Assembly (NCBI GenBank): GCA_025464045.1
Contig: JAODBQ010000410.1
Coordinates: 1-5,891 of the forward strand
Length of the DNA: 5,891 nucleotides
From: Ilumatobacteraceae bacterium
Lineage (GTDB): Bacteria > Actinomycetota > Acidimicrobiia > Acidimicrobiales > Ilumatobacteraceae
Direction of reading: 5' to 3'
Of the stretch, positions 1-4,548 are shown one piece after another. Each line of letters starts with the position of its first letter. Position 1 is the first letter of the stretch. Below the pieces are notes generated by a model. The model was not told the DNA's origin, ran no database searches, and saw only the letters and a program-made list of their open reading frames with translations. Both the position numbers and the translations under genes were made by a program.

Positions 1-99
1 CGCGACGGTGCCACTCGCGCCGAGTTGGAAGCGGTCATCACCTGCGCGATGGCCGCCTGGGACGCGCTCACGTCCGCGCCGACACACGTCGGCGGTTGA
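1..99 (+). CDS. 3' end of an unidentified gene (partial)
   Basis: Frame 1 is open from the first base to a TGA at 97-99 and encodes the last 32 residues of a protein whose start lies outside the window. The visible tail includes RAELEAVITCAMAAWDAL, an amphipathic helical stretch, followed by a short polar end, THVGG. Third codon positions are almost all G or C, as in the other genes here, which supports real coding. The helix is loosely reminiscent of the C-terminal helices of AhpD/carboxymuconolactone decarboxylase-like proteins, but 32 residues are too few to assign a family, so no function is claimed. The gene converges on hsp20, with a strong hairpin between the two stops. Confidence 0.55.
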   Translation, partial: RDGATRAELEAVITCAMAAWDALTSAPTHVGG

Positions 100-149
100 G
101 TCGCGTTCGCGCATCGGGGCGCGTTCGACGGAGAGGTCCGCGCGGGTCG

Positions 150-191
150 GTCACCCGCTCCCGCAGCTCGACGGCCACGGGAGCGGGTGAC
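150..191. terminator. 14-bp perfect hairpin between convergent genes
   Basis: Bases 150-163 (GTCACCCGCTCCCG) are perfectly complementary to 178-191, with a 14-nt loop. The hairpin lies between the stop of the partial gene (99) and the stop of hsp20 (207), so it could end transcription from both sides. No T-tract follows on either strand, so it is not a textbook intrinsic terminator; U-less hairpins at gene ends are often reported in actinobacteria. A third copy of GTCACCCG at 206-213 covers the hsp20 stop codon and could compete for pairing. Confidence 0.7.
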
Positions 192-206
192 GGAGTCGCC
201 GGACCG

Positions 207-656
207 TCACCCGGTCTCGGAGCTGCTTGCTTCGATGGCGCTGTTGCCGGTGTCGTGGGCCTGTCCGACGTGGATCTTGCGTGGCTTGGCCTGTTCCGCG
301 ACGGGGACCCTGATCGTGAGGACGCCGTCGTGGAGGTCGGCTTCGAGGTGCTGCAGGTCGAGTCCGTCGCCGAGCTGGATCTGTCGGCGGAACGCACCGC
401 GGTAGCGCTCACCGAAGTACGGCTGGTCACCGTCCTGGCGCTGCCAGTCGCGTTCGGCGGCGATGGTCAGCATGTTGCGCTCGACGGTGATGTCGAGGCT
501 GTCGGCCTTGACGCCGGGCAGATCGATGTGGACCCACACGTCACTCCCCCGGCGGAAGGCGTCCATCGGCATGACCCCGGAGCTGTTCGGCTGGCGACTG
601 GAGAGCCGGCTGAAGAGCGTGTCGAGATCACGGAACGGGTCGGTTTGCATCAACAT
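207..656 (-). CDS. Small heat-shock protein, Hsp20/alpha-crystallin family
   Basis: A 149-residue ATP-independent chaperone of the alpha-crystallin family. Such proteins form cytoplasmic oligomers that hold unfolding proteins for refolding by DnaK/ClpB. The N-terminus (MLMQTDPFRDLDTLFSRL) is the usual DPF/RDLD amphipathic arm. The alpha-crystallin domain spans about residues 36-120, with the hallmark VHIDLPGVKADSLDITVE (42-59) and the closing GVLTIRVPVA (111-120). The C-terminal tail carries an I-x-V anchor (IHV, 128-130), which in this family docks into a neighbouring subunit. The frame is open upstream to 872, but the start at 656 is preferred: AAGGAG (complement of 664-669) sits 7 nt upstream and the family N-terminus begins here. 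A second ATG lies two codons in (650). Length is typical. The gene stands alone on the minus strand, with a marked promoter, operator-like repeat and structured leader. The symbol is left blank because the subfamily is not certain. Confidence 0.95.
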   Translation of the reverse strand: MLMQTDPFRDLDTLFSRLSSRQPNSSGVMPMDAFRRGSDVWVHIDLPGVKADSLDITVERNMLTIAAERDWQRQDGDQPYFGERYRGAFRRQIQLGDGLDLQHLEADLHDGVLTIRVPVAEQAKPRKIHVGQAHDTGNSAIEASSSETG

Positions 657-692
657 CGCATCACTCCTTGTCTGATGTTGTGTCGGATGTTG
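651..692 (-). promoter_or_regulatory. Candidate start-codon-sequestering leader (RNA thermometer-like) of hsp20
   Basis: In the hsp20 mRNA the start region reads G-AUG-UUG (complement of 651-657). The leader contains its perfect 7-nt complement CAACAUC twice, at 674-680 and 686-692. Pairing with the nearer copy gives a 7-bp stem that buries the AUG and leaves the AAGGAG site in a 16-nt loop. An alternative pairing joins the complements of 695-700 and 658-663 (GCAUCA with UGAUGC) and masks the spacer between the ribosome binding site and AUG. Small heat-shock genes are classic hosts of RNA thermometers (ROSE, fourU, Hsp17), but no ROSE or fourU motif is visible. The base pairing is seen directly; thermosensing is inference. 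Confidence 0.4.
669..692. repeat. Tandem 12-mer direct repeat in the hsp20 leader
   Basis: TGTCTGATGTTG (669-680) is followed immediately by TGTCGGATGTTG (681-692), identical at 11 of 12 positions. Both units carry GATGTTG, the sense of the motif that can pair with the hsp20 start codon in the mRNA. Their ATGTTG core is also the core of the operator-like repeat further upstream. Confidence 0.8.
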
Positions 693-713
693 GCTGATGC
701 CTTCGGCGGTCGC

Positions 714-728
714 CGGATCGGCGATCCG
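714..728 (-). other. 7-bp hairpin at the predicted 5' end of hsp20 mRNA
   Basis: CGGATCG (714-720) and CGATCCG (722-728) are perfect inverted copies around a single base. With the predicted -10 at 735-740, transcription should start near 728, so this near-palindrome would be the very first part of the transcript. It could stabilise the 5' end, although a 1-nt loop must open by a base pair or two in RNA. It could equally be a DNA-level protein site. Confidence 0.4.
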
Positions 729-757
729 CTCAACATAATGCCAACGGTTATGTTGAG
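729..757. promoter_or_regulatory. Perfect 10-N9-10 inverted repeat, candidate operator of hsp20
   Basis: CTCAACATAA (729-738) and TTATGTTGAG (748-757) are exact reverse complements separated by 9 bases. The right arm ends directly against the hsp20 -35 box and the left arm covers most of the -10, so a bound dimer would block RNA polymerase. The geometry resembles the CIRCE operator of HrcA (9-bp arms, N9 spacer), but the sequence is different, and it is not the HspR element (CTTGAGT-N7-ACTCAAG) either. The arms are AT-rich for this DNA. The binding protein is unknown and not obviously encoded in the window, unless it is the neighbouring recombinase-fold protein. Confidence 0.65.
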
Positions 758-763
758 TGTCAA
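735..763 (-). promoter_or_regulatory. hsp20 promoter, TTGACA-N17-CATTAT
   Basis: On the minus strand a perfect TTGACA (complement of 758-763) is followed after exactly 17 bases by CATTAT (complement of 735-740), which matches TATAAT at four of six positions. The predicted start of transcription is near 728, giving a leader of about 72 nt. The spacer is filled by the operator-like inverted repeat, which implies repression under normal growth. Confidence 0.65.
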
Positions 764-793
764 GTGCTCGGCCCGAACTCGCGGTTGCCGTGA

Positions 794-803
794 TTATGTT
801 GAC
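794..803 (+). promoter_or_regulatory. Third copy of the operator half-site, in the recombinase promoter
   Basis: TTATGTTGAC (794-803) matches the right arm of the hsp20 operator repeat (748-757) at nine of ten bases, in the same orientation and 46 bp away. It overlaps the TTGACA -35 box of the divergent promoter. No matching inverted arm is visible beside it, so it would be a single half-site. The shared sequence suggests that one regulator could touch both promoters, though part of the match is inherent in the TTGA start of the -35 box. Confidence 0.45.
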
Positions 804-828
804 ACATCCGGACCGTCCGTGGCATGAT
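799..828 (+). promoter_or_regulatory. Promoter of the recombinase-like gene, TTGACA-N18-CATGAT, probably leaderless
   Basis: A perfect TTGACA (799-804) is followed after 18 bases by CATGAT (823-828), which matches TATAAT at four of six positions. The ATG chosen for the downstream gene begins at 835, six bases after the -10 box, which is where transcription would start. No Shine-Dalgarno sequence precedes this ATG. Together these point to a leaderless mRNA, a common arrangement in actinobacteria. Confidence 0.55.
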
Positions 829-834
829 CTCGGC

Positions 835-1803
835 ATGGTCAAGGGAGCAGCGACTCCAGCGCAACGATCCACTCAGGTCGATGTCGTCGAGGCCTGGTTG
901 GCGCAGCAGGCAACGTCGAACACGCGCACCGCGTACCGGTCCGACCTCGGCGCCTTCGGCCGCTGGTGCGTCCAACGCGGCGCCGTCCCGCTCGACGTGG
1001 ACGTGGCCACCCTGGGGGCGTTCATGGCCGCTCGGCGCCAGGCCGGCGACAGCGCGTCGACCCTGCGACGGCGATGGTCGTCGCTCGCGTCGTTCTTCAG
1101 GTTCGCTGTCGAAGCATCTGCCATCGAAGGCAACCCGTTGGCAGGCGCCGCATGGGCCGGCACGCCGGCAGCGGCGCTGAGCCCGACCGCGGTGCTGACG
1201 GCGGCGTCGGTGGACGCGTACCTGGCCACCGCCGCAGCGCTCGACCCGCGACTCGAGGCGCTCGTCGCCCTGCTGGTGTTCGACGGGCTCAAGCTCGGCG
1301 AGGCGCTGGCACTGGATGTCGACGACGTCACCGGGCGCCCACCGAAGGTCTCGTTGGTGCTTCGCCGCAAGGGCGAGCAGCAGCGGGTCGAGCTCACGGA
1401 AGCAACGGCTCGTGCCGTCCGGCGTTGCGCGGGCCGGCGCCGGGGCCAACCGTTGTTCATCAGCGCGCGGTCTGGCGTTCCACCGAGCTCATCGCAGCGG
1501 CTGACACGGTTCGGTGCGGATCACCTCATCCGGCAGCTCTCCGCGCCTGGCGACGAGCGGGTCACCGCCAATGCGCTGCGTCGCTACCACTTCACCGCGA
1601 ATCGCGATGCTGGGGTGGACGCCGAACAGGTTCGCCGACGAGCGGGCCTCGCTGATGTCCGTGGCCTTCGCCGTTACTCGAGCGACACGAGCGAACGCAC
1701 AGCAGGTGCTGAAGGCCGAGCGGACTCGTCGCAGAATCGTTCGCGCACCCGCACATCGGCGATCCCGTCGAACACCCGAGATGATCAGGAGGTACAGCCA
1801 TGA
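835..1803 (+). CDS. Tyrosine recombinase/integrase-fold protein with altered active site
   Basis: A 322-residue XerC/D-like site-specific recombinase. The N-terminal SAM-like core-binding domain spans about residues 12-105 (VEAWLAQQATSNTRTAYRSD...) and the catalytic domain about 125-285. Family members cut and rejoin DNA through a tyrosine using an R-K-H-R-H/W-Y set. Here the first arginine is lysine (DGLKLGEAL, K153). A lysine follows in the beta-hairpin (RRKGEQQ, K179). The HxLRH box reads NALRR (N246, R249 kept), the H/W position is Leu272, and the nucleophile candidate is Tyr281 (LRRYSSD). R249 and Y281 are 32 residues apart, as in typical XerC/D proteins, so the alignment is firm. I recall related actinobacterial integrases with GLK and NALR, so two changes may be subfamily traits. 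The ATG at 835 is chosen for its leaderless promoter; the frame is open upstream to 757. The roughly 40-residue polar tail after Tyr281 is not conserved-looking. The TGA overlaps the next ATG (ATGA). It could be an active recombinase or a DNA-binding relic. Confidence 0.85.
   Translation: MVKGAATPAQRSTQVDVVEAWLAQQATSNTRTAYRSDLGAFGRWCVQRGAVPLDVDVATLGAFMAARRQAGDSASTLRRRWSSLASFFRFAVEASAIEGNPLAGAAWAGTPAAALSPTAVLTAASVDAYLATAAALDPRLEALVALLVFDGLKLGEALALDVDDVTGRPPKVSLVLRRKGEQQRVELTEATARAVRRCAGRRRGQPLFISARSGVPPSSSQRLTRFGADHLIRQLSAPGDERVTANALRRYHFTANRDAGVDAEQVRRRAGLADVRGLRRYSSDTSERTAGAEGRADSSQNRSRTRTSAIPSNTRDDQEVQP
1787..1802 (+). promoter_or_regulatory. Perfect AGGAGG and ATG overlapping the recombinase stop
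   Basis: AGGAGG (1787-1792) lies 7 bases before an ATG (1800-1802) whose last two bases are shared with the recombinase stop TGA (1801-1803). This ATGA overlap with ideal ribosome-binding spacing is a standard sign of translational coupling to a following gene. It is the strongest Shine-Dalgarno sequence in the window, yet it serves only a short frame. Confidence 0.6.
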
Positions 1804-1985
1804 CATCGTGTGGCCCGCTGCTCGCGCCCTCACGCCTCCTCGGTGCGATGCCCCGTCCCAACCTGCCGCCGACGTCGCCGGTGTCCGGGGTCGGCCATCG
1901 CCGGCGGAGTCTGCTCCGCGCCCTGGCAGGTGCATCATCTGCCCCCTGCCCTGCGCCGCACCCACGACGCGCCCGTCGTCGCTGA
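1800..1985 (+). CDS. Short open frame (61 aa), or broken 5' part of the following gene
   Basis: The frame opens at the ATG behind AGGAGG and ends at TGA 1983-1985. The product is Pro-, Ala- and Arg-rich with no recognised domain. The segment GHRRRSLLRALAGASS (residues 32-47) resembles a twin-arginine n-region, but no clear hydrophobic core follows. Third-position GC is about 72% overall and higher in the first two thirds, but the other two frames are also GC3-rich here, so composition does not settle the issue. The hemerythrin-like frame is one base offset and is open from 1804 onward. A single extra base between 1800 and 1985 would therefore have separated one longer gene starting at 1800. 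Alternatives are a real small peptide or leader peptide, or chance. Confidence 0.3.
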   Translation: MTSCGPLLAPSRLLGAMPRPNLPPTSPVSGVGHRRRSLLRALAGASSAPCPAPHPRRARRR

Positions 1986-2010
1986 GCCGCGACGTGCTGC
2001 CCGGGACGAG

Positions 2011-2538
2011 ATGGTCGACGGCGAGATGGACGAGCATTCGCAGCGGTGGCCAACCGGTGGCCGACGTCTGGATGTCGCGGCAGCGGCGGCCCGCGAGGAG
2101 CGCCACGCCGCGTTGCGTGCGCTCCATGTGCTCGAGTTCGCGCTTGCCGCGCCGGCACCCCGCCGGCAGCGAACATGGCTCCATCGGATCCTGACTGCGG
2201 TGGATGCGTTGGGGATCGCGCTCGAGCTGCAGATCCATGACAGTGATCAGACGCTCGGCGTCCTCGAGGAGGTGGCCCTCTGCCATCCAGACCGCGCCGC
2301 GCAGATCGAGCGGCTACGAGACGAGCAGCGCAACTTGCGCATCGCCACAGCCGCACTGCGCGAACAGATCGAACCCGACCCGGAGGTACCAATCGATCCC
2401 GCAGACGTCAGAGCGCGCCTGGCCGCGCTCGCGACCCGCTACCGGCAGCATTGTGCCCGCGAAGCCGACCTGATCTACGAGACGACGGGGATCCACGTCG
2501 GGGGGAGGCGTTCAGCGACGAACGACGTACCCGCCTGA
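2011..2538 (+). CDS. Hemerythrin-like helical protein (diverged)
   Basis: A 175-residue, largely helical, cytoplasmic protein with no signal or membrane segment. Its pattern resembles actinobacterial hemerythrin-domain proteins, four-helix bundles that bind a di-iron centre and sense or carry oxygen or nitric oxide. Features in order: RHAALRALHVLEFAL (31-45, helix 1); LELQIHDSDQTLGVLEEV (71-88, where relatives have an H-x-x-x-TEGP-like segment); RLRDEQRNL (101-109, where relatives have a conserved EH); and YRQHCAREADLIYETTGIHVGG (144-165, helix 4, then a VGG end). Histidines remain at 32, 39, 76 and 147, but the EH position is Gln106, so metal binding is doubtful. The family call rests on recalled pattern, not a search. 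The ATG at 2011 is chosen because recognisable sequence begins just after it, with only a weak GGGA upstream; GTG 1810 would add 67 residues rich in Cys, Arg and Pro that look non-coding. Confidence 0.6.
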   Translation: MVDGEMDEHSQRWPTGGRRLDVAAAAAREERHAALRALHVLEFALAAPAPRRQRTWLHRILTAVDALGIALELQIHDSDQTLGVLEEVALCHPDRAAQIERLRDEQRNLRIATAALREQIEPDPEVPIDPADVRARLAALATRYRQHCAREADLIYETTGIHVGGRRSATNDVPA

Positions 2539-2547
2539 CGTCGCTGA

Positions 2548-2578
2548 GCCGATGTGCCTCGTCATCGAGGTCATCGGC
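2548..2578 (+). terminator. Terminator-like hairpin after the hemerythrin-like gene
   Basis: GCCGATG (2548-2554) pairs with CATCGGC (2572-2578), and the inner CCTCG (2557-2561) pairs with CGAGG (2566-2570). This gives a 12-bp stem with a small 2x1 internal loop and a TCAT tetraloop. It begins ten bases after the stop codon at 2536-2538. There is no T-tract, as at the other gene ends in this window. It separates the hemerythrin-like gene from the STAS gene. Confidence 0.6.
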
Positions 2579-2640
2579 AACCCGAGGTGGAGTCGATGGA
2601 GTGGCCCTGCACGCGACGTTCGAGTGAGCTGGAGGTGGTG

Positions 2641-3015
2641 ATGCACGACATCCACGGAGCTGCGGCTCCAGTCGAGATAGCGGTCGTCAGCGGATCTCCG
2701 ACCGTGATCTCATTGGTGGGCGAGATCGACGCGGCCAACGCGGATCAGGTGGGCAGCGCCTTCGACGAAGTCACCGCAGGCGACGTGGTCGTCGACATGC
2801 GGCAGGTGTCGTTCGGCTCGTGCGCCCTGCTCTCCCGCCTGCTCCGACTCCGTCGGCACGTGACCAGTCGGGGTGACCGCCTCGACGTCGCCGGCGTGTC
2901 GGCGGCGATGGCGAGGTTGCTAGACCTGTCCGGCACCACCCACCTCTTCCCGCACCGTTCGGCGCCGACGAACCAACGGCAGCCCTCCTCGGACGAGCCT
3001 CGCGCTGCGGGGTGA
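2641..3015 (+). CDS. STAS-domain protein, anti-sigma-factor antagonist-like
   Basis: A 124-residue single-domain STAS protein of the SpoIIAA/RsbV type. In this family the unphosphorylated protein binds a kinase/anti-sigma factor and frees a stress sigma factor, and phosphorylation of a serine at the start of the second helix switches it off. The domain spans about residues 11-105: ISLVGEIDAANADQV (23-37, beta strand and first turn), VVVDMRQVSFGSCALLSRLL (49-68, the switch strand and helix), LDVAGVSAAMARLLDLSG (81-98) and HLF (101-103). The canonical D-S-S-G at the switch is G-S-C-A (59-62), so the phosphorylated serine corresponds to Cys61. The last 20 residues are a polar tail. GGAGG (2631-2635) lies 5 bases before the ATG. 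An in-frame ATG at 2596 with its own GAGG would add 15 residues and is a possible alternative. No anti-sigma factor or sigma gene is in view. Confidence 0.85.
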   Translation: MHDIHGAAAPVEIAVVSGSPTVISLVGEIDAANADQVGSAFDEVTAGDVVVDMRQVSFGSCALLSRLLRLRRHVTSRGDRLDVAGVSAAMARLLDLSGTTHLFPHRSAPTNQRQPSSDEPRAAG

Positions 3016-3202
3016 TGCGCGGTCATGCCGCCCGCGGAACGATCTTGACGCTCGTGCACCCTCTGCGCGGGCAGCGATGGCGGAGGTGCGGTGCCGTCGG
3101 GTGAACCGGGTGCTTGTTGTCACTACGGCGGGTGATGGTGCCGATGTCATTGGCGGCGGCGCCCGACCCGGGGCGGCGCGGCGGAACAGAGGAGCAACGA
3201 GC
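3016..3202. other. 187-bp intergenic stretch, nothing firm
   Basis: Between the STAS stop and the secreted-protein start I see no convincing promoter, long hairpin or small gene. The downstream frame is open from 3077, but its translation there is Arg- and Gly-rich and would put 42 residues ahead of a clear signal peptide, so it is read as leader. AGAGGAG at 3188-3194 is the ribosome binding site of the next gene, eight bases before its ATG. Confidence 0.5.
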
Positions 3203-4339
3203 ATGAGTAGGAACTTGATGTTGCGCGGCAGCCATTGGCGCCGAGCACTGGTCGGTACGGCGGTTGCTGTGATGGTCGGAGGATCGGCGGCGAGCGTGAT
3301 GGCGTCGGCAAGCCCGTCGACGCGGCGCCCGCAGGGCATCGTGACGGCAACGCAGGTCGAGGTCTTCGTCTCCGTGGCACCGAGCCGAATCCTCGACACT
3401 CGCGGGGCGTCGAGCGGCGGCCCGGTCGGAGTGGCGACGCCCCGGCCGCTGCAACCTGGCGAGCAGTTGGATCTGACCGTTGCGGGGGCGGGACACGTCA
3501 TCCCGGCGGGGGCGACGGCCGCAGTGCTGAACACGACGATCGACTACGACGCGACGCTGCACAGCTTCTTGACGATCTGGCCGACCGGCCAGCCACGACC
3601 GATCTCGTCCACGAACAACGCGCTGCCTGGCTCCGAGGTGTCGAACCTGACCGTTGCCCGACTGGGGACGGGCGGAGCGATCAGCATCTTCAACCAGCAA
3701 GGCCAGGTCAACCTGGTCCTCGATGTGGTCGGCTACCTCGTCCCCCTGAACCAGGTGAACGGGTTCGAGAACGGCGTCAACACCGTGCTCCACGGCACCG
3801 GTGCGCCCTCGGACGCGACGGGCAACGACGGCGACTTCTACGTCGACACGACAACGCACCAGTTCTACGGACCCAAGTCCGGCGGCCACTGGCAGACACC
3901 GCCGACCAGCCTGGTCGGGCCCCAGGGCAGTCCCGGTGGTCTGGTCGCGGCGCGCAGCGCATACAACAACGGCGGCGCGATCACGCTCGCAGTCACCGGC
4001 TTCACGCCGTTCGACTTCCCGACTGACGGCGCGATCCTCGGCACCAACGTGGCACGCACCGCGGCGACCACGAACTCCTTCACCCTCGCTGCCGCCGGCA
4101 CCTACCAGGTCTCCTACCGGATCAGCGGCGGCACGCTCGGCGCCGGCGCCAACGTCGTCGTCCAACAATCAGGGAACCCCGTCGGCCCACCCAACACGCT
4201 CGCGACCGTCGGCGCCCCGGCGACCGACACCCTCCTGGTGACCGCGAGCGCGGGCACCACGATCCAGATCGGCGGCAACGGAATCGTCCAGATCGCCGCT
4301 CCGTACACGGCAGACATCGTCATCGAACAGATCGCCTGA
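3203..4339 (+). CDS. Secreted mosaic surface protein (beta-domain, collagen-like linker, C1q/BclA-C-like end)
   Basis: A 378-residue exported protein. Residues 1-37 form a Sec signal peptide: basic MSRNLMLRGSHWRR, hydrophobic ALVGTAVAVMVGG, likely cleavage after ASA. Residues 57-182 match a beta-rich domain common in secreted actinobacterial proteins: PSRILDTRG (60-68), PAGATAAVLNTT (101-112), a conserved SSTNNALPGSEVSNL (135-149) and the closing VLDVVGYLVP (172-181). Residues 207-246 resemble phage tail-fibre and collagen-like linkers: GNDGDFYVDTTTHQFYGPK, then GPQGSPGG. Residues about 250-378 resemble the trimeric C1q/TNF-like C-terminus of Bacillus BclA: FTLAAAGTYQVSYRI (293-307), a strand with NVVVQQSG (317-324) and a final GTTIQIGG...IVIEQIA. 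It probably forms trimers on or outside the cell. Cell-surface adhesion is a guess. No sortase motif or membrane anchor is visible. The ATG at 3203 fits the GGAG spacing and the signal peptide. The gene appears monocistronic. Confidence 0.8.
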   Translation: MSRNLMLRGSHWRRALVGTAVAVMVGGSAASVMASASPSTRRPQGIVTATQVEVFVSVAPSRILDTRGASSGGPVGVATPRPLQPGEQLDLTVAGAGHVIPAGATAAVLNTTIDYDATLHSFLTIWPTGQPRPISSTNNALPGSEVSNLTVARLGTGGAISIFNQQGQVNLVLDVVGYLVPLNQVNGFENGVNTVLHGTGAPSDATGNDGDFYVDTTTHQFYGPKSGGHWQTPPTSLVGPQGSPGGLVAARSAYNNGGAITLAVTGFTPFDFPTDGAILGTNVARTAATTNSFTLAAAGTYQVSYRISGGTLGAGANVVVQQSGNPVGPPNTLATVGAPATDTLLVTASAGTTIQIGGNGIVQIAAPYTADIVIEQIA

Positions 4340-4352
4340 CCCGCGCTGCGGG
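4340..4352 (+). terminator. Small GC hairpin directly after the secreted-protein stop
   Basis: CCCGC (4340-4344) and GCGGG (4348-4352) form a 5-bp stem with a GCT loop, starting at the base after the stop codon. It is followed three bases later by a much stronger hairpin, so the pair may act together at the 3' end. Confidence 0.4.
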
Positions 4353-4354
4353 CT

Positions 4355-4393
4355 TCCGTCGGTGATCCCGATCCCAGCCGGATCACCGACGGA
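4355..4393. terminator. 14-bp perfect hairpin after the secreted-protein gene
   Basis: Bases 4355-4368 (TCCGTCGGTGATCC) pair perfectly with 4380-4393 around an 11-nt loop. The hairpin lies 16 bases after the stop codon and has no T-tract. It is symmetric enough to act on either strand and separates the secreted-protein gene from the P450 gene. Confidence 0.75.
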
Positions 4394-4548
4394 CCCGCAT
4401 CGCTCACCACGTCGCCTGACGCGCGCAATCGGTGTGGAATCGGCTGGTTCACGCGTTCCTCGTGTGGCCTGTTGCAGCCGTTCCCCTTCCGGGCCGCCGT
4501 CGTGCGCTCACCGGGGGCAGACAACTCGGGCGTCCCTCGCGGCGGCGT

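Noticed and set aside
729..757. CIRCE operator
   Set aside because: The N9 spacer matches, but the arms do not resemble TTAGCACTC/GAGTGCTAA.
749..770. HspR-type HAIR element (CTTGAGT-N7-ACTCAAG) at the hsp20 promoter
   Set aside because: Only a fragment (CTTGA and ACTCAA at the wrong spacing) is present, and it is explained by the -35 box next to the 10-N9-10 repeat.
96..827. Plus-strand open frame opposite hsp20 and through the regulatory gap
   Set aside because: It is the antisense shadow of hsp20 and crosses the terminator hairpin, leader and both promoters.
835..1803. Mobile element boundaries or att sites around the recombinase gene
   Set aside because: No matching direct or inverted repeats, tRNA end or cargo pattern was found on either side.
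1760..1810. Out-of-frame TPEMIRRYSHD motif, resembling a second integrase tyrosine box (frame 2, Tyr codon at 1793-1795)
   Set aside because: The in-frame Tyr at 1675-1677 has the correct 32-residue spacing from the catalytic arginine. The frame-2 match overlaps AGGAGG and has no HxLR box at the right distance, so it is probably chance.
3077..3202. Upstream in-frame start for the secreted protein
   Set aside because: It would place a 42-residue Arg/Gly-rich stretch before a clear signal peptide, and the ATG at 3203 has a good ribosome site.
3023..4168. Long minus-strand open frame opposite the secreted-protein gene
   Set aside because: Its product is Arg-, Val- and Asp-rich low-complexity sequence of the kind produced opposite GC3-rich genes. 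The plus strand has a signal peptide and recognisable domains.
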